Shown piece by piece: positions 58,447-64,000 of a DNA stretch of 64,000 bases. The stretch is taken from NCBI RefSeq assembly GCF_023515955.1, contig NZ_CP097322.1:372001-436000 (forward strand). The letters run 5' to 3'. Below the pieces are notes generated by a model. The model did not search any database. It saw nothing but the letters and a program-made list of their open reading frames with translations, and was not told the DNA's origin. Each line of letters starts with the position of its first letter. Position 1 is the first letter of the stretch. The position numbers and the translations under genes are program-made. The DNA is from Streptomyces sp. RerS4. GTDB taxonomy: Bacteria > Actinomycetota > Actinomycetes > Streptomycetales > Streptomycetaceae.

Positions 58447-60036
58447 CTACATCCTCTCGTCGCGGTGGGTGATGCGGCCGCCGGACATGGTGAGGCGGAT
58501 CGGGGCTTCTCCCAGCTCGTCCGGGGCGGCGGTGACGGGGTCGACGGTGAAGGCCGTCAGGTCCGCTCGACAGCCGGGGGCGATGCGGCCCGCCGTCCGC
58601 TGCTCGCCGGCCGCGAGCGCCGCGTGGGAGGTCATGCCCTCCAGCGCCATCAGCCCGGTCAGGGCGCGGCCGGCGGAGGCCGCGCCGAGGGGGCTGCGGG
58701 CGGTGGTCAGCACCTGGCGGGCGTCGTAGTGGGCGATGGGCCAGTCCGAGCCGAGCGCGAGGACCGCCCCCGCGTCGCGCAGGTCCCGGCACCGCCAGGC
58801 CCGTGCCGCCCGCTCCTCCCCAAGCCGCTTCGACCACTCGTCGGTGTGGTCGGCCCGGGTGTACGCGGTGTGCGGCGGCTGCATCGAGGCGATCACGCCG
58901 AGCTCCGCGAACCGCTTCAGCTGGTCGTCGGGGACGGTCTCGATGTGCTCGATCCGGTGCCGCATCCGGGCCTGCTCACCCAGCGCGGCGACGGTGTCCA
59001 GGACGTGGCGGACGGCCGCGTCGCCGATGGCGTGGGTGGCGGTGCGCACCCCGGCCGCGTCCAGCACCCGTACCGCGCGGGCGTAGGCCCCGGGGTCGGG
59101 CCAGAAGGCGTCGGTGCCCTGGCCGTGGCAGTCGGCGTGTTCCAGCCAGGCGGTGCCGCCCTCGACGGTGCCGTCCATGAAGAACTTCACCCCGCCGACG
59201 CGCCAGTGCCGGCCCCTGAGTTGTTGGAGCCTGATCAGCTCGTCCAGTTCTTCGGCGGTGGCGCCCGGCATGCACCAGGGGGCCAGGTTCAGGCGCAGCG
59301 GCAGGTGGCCTTCGTACTCGATGGTCGCGAGCAGGGGCGGTACGTCGCCGTCTCCGAGGTCCATGACGTGGGCACCGGTGAGACCGGTGGCGGCCATGTC
59401 CCCGAGGAGCCCGACGAGGCGGGTGCGGCGCTCGGCGTGCGAGGGTTTGGGCACCAGGGCGCCGACGAGGGCCATCGCGGCGTGCTCGACGAGGTGACCG
59501 GTGGGGTGGCCCGCGTCGTCGCAGACGATCTCGGATCGCTGGGCGAACGTACGCGGGCCGGTGATGCCGGCGGCGGCCAGGGCCGCGCCCGAGGCCAGGG
59601 CGGAGTGGCCGTCGTAGAGGCGCAGGAAAGCGGGGGCGCCGGTCAGGGCGTCCTCGACGAGGGCGCGGTCCACGGGGTGGCCGCCGAAGGCGTTGTGGTC
59701 GAGGCCGTGGCCGACGACCCAGCCGCCGGGGCCGCGTTCGGCGGTGCGGAGGGCGGCGCGCAGCTGGTCGAGGTTGCGGACGGCCGAGAGGTCGGTGCCG
59801 GTGGCCATCTCGATGCCCCAGACGGGGTGGCTGTGGGCATCGGTGAGTCCGGGGGTGAGGGTGGCGCCGTCGAGGTCGATCAGTTCGGTGCCGGGGCAGC
59901 GCCAGTCGCGTACGTCGGACTCGTCCCCGAGGGCGACGATCCGGCCGTCGTGGACGGCTACCGCGCGGGCTTCTGGGCGGTCGGGGTCGAGGGTGCGGAC
60001 GCGGGCTCCGGTGAGGACGGTGTCGGCAGCGGGCAC
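58447..60036 (-). CDS. Amidohydrolase (YtcJ-like, TIM-barrel)
   Basis: A 529-residue metallohydrolase of the amidohydrolase-3 family. 'GATLTPGLTDAHSHPVWGIE' (H-x-H after strand 1), 'HAIGDAAVRHVLDTVAALG', 'MRHRIEHIETVPDDQLKRFA' (metal His) and 'AVLALGSDWPIAHYDARQV' (late Asp) are the metal-site elements. The N- and C-terminal beta pieces ('ADTVLTGARVRTLDPDRPEA', 'GCRADLTAFTVDPVTAAP') form the usual sandwich. GTG 60036 with an AAGGAG site. It overlaps the end of the upstream permease gene by 79 bases and is surely cotranscribed with it: uptake plus hydrolysis of an N-acyl or amide compound. Confidence 0.9.
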   Translation of the reverse strand: MPAADTVLTGARVRTLDPDRPEARAVAVHDGRIVALGDESDVRDWRCPGTELIDLDGATLTPGLTDAHSHPVWGIEMATGTDLSAVRNLDQLRAALRTAERGPGGWVVGHGLDHNAFGGHPVDRALVEDALTGAPAFLRLYDGHSALASGAALAAAGITGPRTFAQRSEIVCDDAGHPTGHLVEHAAMALVGALVPKPSHAERRTRLVGLLGDMAATGLTGAHVMDLGDGDVPPLLATIEYEGHLPLRLNLAPWCMPGATAEELDELIRLQQLRGRHWRVGGVKFFMDGTVEGGTAWLEHADCHGQGTDAFWPDPGAYARAVRVLDAAGVRTATHAIGDAAVRHVLDTVAALGEQARMRHRIEHIETVPDDQLKRFAELGVIASMQPPHTAYTRADHTDEWSKRLGEERAARAWRCRDLRDAGAVLALGSDWPIAHYDARQVLTTARSPLGAASAGRALTGLMALEGMTSHAALAAGEQRTAGRIAPGCRADLTAFTVDPVTAAPDELGEAPIRLTMSGGRITHRDERM

Positions 60037-61526
60037 GGCTCTTCTCCTTCGAGGGCGGGGGCGGCGGCTTCCGGGGCGGGTTCGGCGGCGAAGCGGTCGT
60101 AGATCTCGGGGCGGCGGGTCTTCAGCCGCTGTGCGAGGCCGATGCCGCTCAGGAAGACGGCGGGGACGAGTGCGACGAGGACGGTGTTGACGCGGGTGGA
60201 GGCCATGGTGAACAGGTCCACCTTGGAGATGACCAGGAAGAGTGCCACGGCGAGCAGGACGGCCGCGGCGACGGGCGCGATCACGGTCCGCCACCGGCCT
60301 TCGGTGTGCGTGACGCGTCGGAAGTAGGCGGGTACGGCGAGGGCCGCCAGCAGCATCAGCGCCATGAGGGCGATCATGCCGGGCGTGTTCACCCAGAGGA
60401 GCAACTGTTGGTAGGGGTCTGCCTCGGCCAGCGCGAAGCCGAGGACGATGAGGGCGCCGAGGGCGGTCTGCGCGGCTCCGGCCAGGTACGGGGAGCCGTG
60501 ACGGGGGTGGATCCGGGCGAGGGCGGCGGGGAGGATGCCTTCCTCGGCGAGGGCGAGCGCGTAACGGTTGATGGCGTTGTGGAAGGCGAGGAGGGAGGCG
60601 AGGACGCTGGTGACGATGAAGACGTGCATCAGGTCGGCCGCCCAGGGGCCGACGTAGGTGGTGATCGCGGCGAAGAAGAGGCCGCCGGGGTCCTCGGTGG
60701 CGGCGGTGATCACCTCGGCGGCGCCGAAGGCCTGGATGACGGTCCAGACGATGAAGGCGTAGAAGAGGCCGAGGAAGGCGACGGCGATGTAGGTGGCGCG
60801 CGGGATGGTGCGGTCGGGGTCGCGGGCCTCGCGGCGGTAGATGACGGTCGATTCGAAACCGGTGAACGCGGCGAAGGCGAAGGCCAGCACGGCCGCGGTG
60901 CCGGGGACGAGGACGGCGCCGGGGGCGAAGGAGCCGAGGGAGAGGCCGTGGGCACCGCCCTTGAGGAGGACGCCCGCGGCGAGGAGGACGAGTATCCCGG
61001 TCTCGGCGACGAGCAGCACGCCGAGGAGTTTGGCGCCGAAGTCGATGGAGCGGAAGCCGCCGTACCAGATGAGCAGCAGGCCGCCGAGCGCGACGGGCAG
61101 CCAGGGGACGTCGAGGCCCGTCAGGGCCCGCGCCGTGTCGGCGGTGGTGGTGCCGAGGAGGCCGTAGACGCCGATCTCCATGCCGTTGTAGCCGATGAGG
61201 GCGAGGAGGGCGGCGCCGATGCCGACGCGCTTGCCGAGGCCGCGGGTGATGAAGGCGTAGAAGGCGCCGGCGCTGCGGACGTGCCGGCTCATGGTGGTGA
61301 AGCCGACGGCGAAGACGGCGAGGGTGAGGCCGGCGAGGAGGTATCCGGCGGGGGCGCCGATGCCGCCGAGGAGGATCGCGACGGGGGCGACGCCGGCCAT
61401 GACGGTGAGGGGGGCGGCGGCGGAGACGACGAAGAAGGAGATGTCGGCGGTGCCGAGGCCGGCGCGGCGGAGGGAGGGCTGAGCCGGTGGTTCCGGCGAT
61501 GCCGGCGGCTCGGGCATTTCGGGCAT
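59958..61526 (-). CDS. APC-superfamily amino acid/amine permease
   Basis: A 522-residue membrane transporter with about 12 hydrophobic segments. TM1 has the helix break 'SAAAPLTVMAGVAPVAILLG', and 'AFAFAAFTGFESTVIYRREA' followed by 'RDPDRTIPRATYIAV' is the APC signature (F-x-G-F-E ... E-x-x-x-P-x-x-x-I-P-R-A). The C-terminus is a long Pro/Ala/Glu-rich cytosolic tail beyond the last membrane segment ('PEPASAPSTPTAQKPAR'). ATG 61526 chosen; the upstream frame is shadow. First gene of a two-gene operon with the amidohydrolase, divergent from a TetR gene that likely represses both. Confidence 0.88.
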   Translation of the reverse strand: MPEMPEPPASPEPPAQPSLRRAGLGTADISFFVVSAAAPLTVMAGVAPVAILLGGIGAPAGYLLAGLTLAVFAVGFTTMSRHVRSAGAFYAFITRGLGKRVGIGAALLALIGYNGMEIGVYGLLGTTTADTARALTGLDVPWLPVALGGLLLIWYGGFRSIDFGAKLLGVLLVAETGILVLLAAGVLLKGGAHGLSLGSFAPGAVLVPGTAAVLAFAFAAFTGFESTVIYRREARDPDRTIPRATYIAVAFLGLFYAFIVWTVIQAFGAAEVITAATEDPGGLFFAAITTYVGPWAADLMHVFIVTSVLASLLAFHNAINRYALALAEEGILPAALARIHPRHGSPYLAGAAQTALGALIVLGFALAEADPYQQLLLWVNTPGMIALMALMLLAALAVPAYFRRVTHTEGRWRTVIAPVAAAVLLAVALFLVISKVDLFTMASTRVNTVLVALVPAVFLSGIGLAQRLKTRRPEIYDRFAAEPAPEAAAPALEGEEPCPLPTPSSPEPASAPSTPTAQKPAR

Positions 61527-61591
61527 GCGGAAGCACCCTTCTTCAGACGGCAGGCTACGGGCTACGGACTGCGGACTGCGGGGAGAGCGAA

Positions 61592-61610
61592 AACCTAAAG
61601 GCTTTCGGTT
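61592..61610. promoter_or_regulatory. Palindromic operator between permease and TetR genes
   Basis: AACCTAAAGGCTTTCGGTT (61592-61610) is a 19-bp near-palindrome: arms AACCTAAAG and CTTTCGGTT match at 8 of 9 positions around a central G. It sits in the 142-base gap between divergent genes, a typical TetR operator position and AT-richer than its surroundings. Confidence 0.65.
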
Positions 61611-61668
61611 CGCGGCAATGTAGCCTCCGGTTTTGGCGTACGGGAAGACCTTGACGAAGGAGAAACCG

Positions 61669-62268
61669 ATGGCACGGCCGCGCACCCCCCTGCTCGACCA
61701 AGAGCGGATCGGCGCTGTCGCGCTGCAACTGGTGGCGGAGCAGGGCGAGTTCAGCGTGCCGCAGATCGCCCGTGCGCTCGGGGTGCAGACGGGTTCGGTG
61801 TATCACCACGTGGACGGCCGGGCCGGGGTGGTGGAGCTGATCCGCGAGCGGGTGTGCGCGGGGATCGCCGACGAGGCCCTGGCGCTGGAGCCCTGGGACC
61901 GGGCCCTGGAGGCGTGGGCGCGGTCCTACCGGGCCGCCTTCGCCGCGTATCCCCGCGTCGTCCCGCTGCTGATGACCACGCCGGTACGGGCCCCCCGGGT
62001 GCTCGCGCAGTACGAGCGCGCGGTCGCGCTCCTGCTGGCGGCCGGCTTCGCCAAGGAGCGCGTGATGCCGCTGCTGACCGGCCTGGAGAACCTGATCCTG
62101 GGCTCGGCCCTGGACCTGGCGGCTCCTGAGGCGATGTGGGAACCGTCGCCGCAGACGCCGCTGTTGGCCGAGGCCCTGGCGACGGTGGGCGCGGGGCGCG
62201 CGGACGCCGCCTTCGACCTGGGCGTGGCGGCCTTCCTGGCGTACGCGCGGGGGCTGTTGGAGCGGTAG
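61669..62268 (+). CDS. TetR-family regulator of the permease/amidohydrolase operon
   Basis: A 199-residue regulator. HTH: 'ALQLVAEQGEFSVPQIARAL' and 'GVQTGSVYHHVDGRAGVVEL' (about residues 17-60), TetR type with the less usual 'SVYHHVDGR' recognition end. C-terminal helical domain with 'GLENLILGSALDLAAPEAMW', similar to TetR_C proteins of the TetR(D)-like class. ATG 61669 with an AAGGAGA site. Divergent from the APC permease gene, sharing the palindrome at 61592. Confidence 0.86.
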   Translation: MARPRTPLLDQERIGAVALQLVAEQGEFSVPQIARALGVQTGSVYHHVDGRAGVVELIRERVCAGIADEALALEPWDRALEAWARSYRAAFAAYPRVVPLLMTTPVRAPRVLAQYERAVALLLAAGFAKERVMPLLTGLENLILGSALDLAAPEAMWEPSPQTPLLAEALATVGAGRADAAFDLGVAAFLAYARGLLER

Positions 62269-62435
62269 GGGCGGCCCGGTACGCGAGCATCACGTCCGGA
62301 CCGGGTGCCCGGTTCAACGGGTCGCGCGGAAATCTTGGACAAGGCTGAACCGAATCCGTTCGCGATGACGTGTCTGCTCTCGTACGGCCAGTCACCTTCA
62401 ACGCAGTCAGCGGCGTCTTTTTGAAGGAGTGTCGA

Positions 62436-64000
62436 GTGCCATCGGTCATCGTGGGGCGCACGGGTCCCTTCACCGGGCAGAGCGTGGTCCTGGGCAGCGA
62501 GCCCCTGAGCTTCGGCCGCAAGAGCGACAACGTCGTCGTGATCGTCAGTCCCAGTGCCTCCCGGCTGCACGCCGAGATCCTCGCGGAGGGCGCCGGGTTC
62601 GTCCTCTACGACCGGGAAAGCCGCAACGGCACCTTCGTCAACGACCAGCGCGTCACGCGGCATGTGCTGCGTCCGAACGACTGCATCCGGATCGGGGACG
62701 AGACGTTCCTGTACGAGGCGCAGGACGCCATGGAGACGGTCATGGACCTCTCCCTCCTGGACATCCCCCGGCCGAGCGCCGCGGATCCCGGCACGCTGCG
62801 GGTCACCGTCACCGGCGGCGGCCCGGTGGGCCTCGCCTTCGCCTTGGCGCTCGACGAGATGCTGCCCGGCCGGACCGCCATCACCCTCTACGACGGACGG
62901 TGGACGAGGAAGGGGGCCGCGGTCGTCTGGAAGGACGAGACCGAGGGCAATTTCCGTCGTCAGCAGGTGGTGACCGTCCAGAGCCGGCAGTACCTCGCCC
63001 TGTCCGAGGAGGTGCTCGGCGCGTTGTTCGACGACGGCGGCGCCTACTCCGAGATGTGGCCCGTCGGCCCGGACTCCGTCGACGGCCGGCCGCCGCGCAA
63101 CATCCGGATCGCCCACATCGAGGACCGGTTGCTGGCCCTGGCGAACCGGAGGTCGGCGATCCGCCTGGTCCCCAGGCATTTCGACGTGGCGGAGCAGCAG
63201 GGCCGGCTCACCCAGGAGCACGTCCTGGTGGTCTGCGAGGGCGGCCGCTCCCGCACGCGCGAGCACTACGCCGACCGCTTCGGCACGGCCGACGCCTCGA
63301 TCTACTCCCTCGACGGGGAGCACCTCCAGGACATCGTGCTGGGCTTGCGCGTCAAGTCGCGGCTGCCGGACCCGATGAGCGTGCTGCTGACCGTGTCGCA
63401 GAACCGCTTCCTCCTCAACTCGCTGCGCGGCGAGGGCTTCCTCAACATGCGGCTCACCCGGGAGGAGGCCAGGAACGTCATCGGGATCGACCCGGTCCGC
63501 CAGGTCTTCGAGGAGTGCATCGCCAGCCGCCCCTGCCTGATGAGCCGGCAGGAGGAGGACAACGAGTTCCGCTGCCCCACCCACGGAACACTCTTCCTGC
63601 CCGCGCTGTTGCGCGGTTCGCCGCTGTGGAAGGAGATCCGGCAGGGCCTCAGCCTGTTCGGTGTCGCCGAGGACGACCTGTCCGCGATCACGTCGTTCCG
63701 GCTGGACATGGTGCAGCGCCCGCGGTTCACCGCGCAGTTGCACCGTCCGACCCCGACCAGCCCCGGCACCTACGGCTTCCTCTTGGGCGACGCGGCCAAC
63801 GCCATCCACTTCTGGCCGGGCCGGGGCCTCAACAGCGGCCTCGCCTCCGCCACGTCGCTGGCCCGCTCGCTCAGTCGTGCCTGGCGGGGCAAGCCGCTGC
63901 GGGACGCCGACTTCATCCGGCACGAGGCGGCGATGTCCATGCTCCAGTACCGGCACAAGAGCCGGGCCTGGAACGCCATGGTGACCACCGACGAGCAGGG
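62436..64000 (+). CDS. FHA-domain / FAD-dependent monooxygenase fusion (3' end beyond window)
   Basis: The frame opens at GTG 62436 after TTGAAGGAG and runs to the window end without a stop (521 residues visible). Residues about 1-95 are an FHA domain, which binds phosphothreonine: 'PLSFGRKSDNVVVIVSPSAS' (G-R strand), 'RLHAEI' and 'GFVLYDRESRNGTFVNDQRV' (S-R-N-G-T). After a linker comes a class A flavoprotein monooxygenase fold: 'RVTVTGGGPVGLAFALALDE' (nucleotide loop, about residue 127) and the GD motif 'GFLLGDAANAIHFWPGRGLN' (about 450). The combination implies a flavoenzyme directed or controlled by a phosphoprotein. Substrate unknown. Confidence 0.85.
   Translation, partial: MPSVIVGRTGPFTGQSVVLGSEPLSFGRKSDNVVVIVSPSASRLHAEILAEGAGFVLYDRESRNGTFVNDQRVTRHVLRPNDCIRIGDETFLYEAQDAMETVMDLSLLDIPRPSAADPGTLRVTVTGGGPVGLAFALALDEMLPGRTAITLYDGRWTRKGAAVVWKDETEGNFRRQQVVTVQSRQYLALSEEVLGALFDDGGAYSEMWPVGPDSVDGRPPRNIRIAHIEDRLLALANRRSAIRLVPRHFDVAEQQGRLTQEHVLVVCEGGRSRTREHYADRFGTADASIYSLDGEHLQDIVLGLRVKSRLPDPMSVLLTVSQNRFLLNSLRGEGFLNMRLTREEARNVIGIDPVRQVFEECIASRPCLMSRQEEDNEFRCPTHGTLFLPALLRGSPLWKEIRQGLSLFGVAEDDLSAITSFRLDMVQRPRFTAQLHRPTPTSPGTYGFLLGDAANAIHFWPGRGLNSGLASATSLARSLSRAWRGKPLRDADFIRHEAAMSMLQYRHKSRAWNAMVTTDEQ

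Overview
The window is high-GC DNA with GTG and TTG starts, purine-rich ribosome binding sites, 4-bp ATGA/GTGA gene overlaps, many secreted hydrolases and many TetR regulators. Together with several family resemblances this points to a Streptomyces chromosome or a close relative, probably accessory (arm-like) DNA. No rRNA, tRNA, plasmid replication or phage structural genes were seen.

Left part (1-5.1 kb): the end of an FtsX-type ABC permease, a helicase-like N-terminal relic cut off at a CTAG site, and a cluster of IS5-family elements. One decayed copy lies at 799-1674. One structurally complete element at 1874-3171 has 22-bp inverted repeats, a CTAG duplication and a passenger ORF. One truncated reverse copy at 4085-4861 carries a 16-bp internal inversion. 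A DUF7691-like gene sits between them.

Defence-like block (5.1-19.1 kb): a 1491-residue protein combining a caspase-like protease (His95/Cys145), a STAND/NACHT-type ATPase (Lys341, Asp439) and a C-terminal beta-propeller. It is followed convergently by a lipase-like alpha/beta hydrolase and an HTH-plus-helical-repeat protein. Next comes a type I-E Cascade operon (cse1-cse2-cas7e-cas5e-cas6e) without cas3, cas1 or cas2, beside a decayed repeat cluster. A relic of a second cas6e lies in inverted orientation on its far side, with a matching hairpin.

Middle (19.1-42.1 kb): an ECF sigma factor with a SnoaL-like C-terminus; a secreted ATP:nucleotide 3'-pyrophosphokinase-like alarmone synthetase; a SpoIIE-type phosphatase; a GNAT; a run of small-molecule enzymes (HemK-like methyltransferase, 2OG-Fe dioxygenase, YbdK-type ligase); a C40 peptidase; then two separate molybdo-flavoenzyme operons. 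The first (30228-33799) fuses the 2Fe-2S and molybdopterin subunits and pairs them with an FAD subunit that has a cysteine-rich loop. The second is a canonical xdhABC operon whose large subunit keeps the xanthine-specific Glu and Arg.

Right part (42.1-64 kb): relics of a Tn3 transposase and of an isopenicillin-N-synthase-like oxygenase; a TetR/FAD-monooxygenase pair with two palindromic operators; a second IS5-family element (46949-49103) that appears to enclose an NmrA-like gene; an MpaB/DUF2236 oxygenase-like gene; a SMI1/KNR4 protein; a geranylgeranyl-reductase-like flavoprotein; secreted lyase-like and subtilisin-like enzymes; a VWA protein; an APC permease/amidohydrolase pair under a divergent TetR; and, running off the end, an unusual FHA-domain/FAD-monooxygenase fusion.
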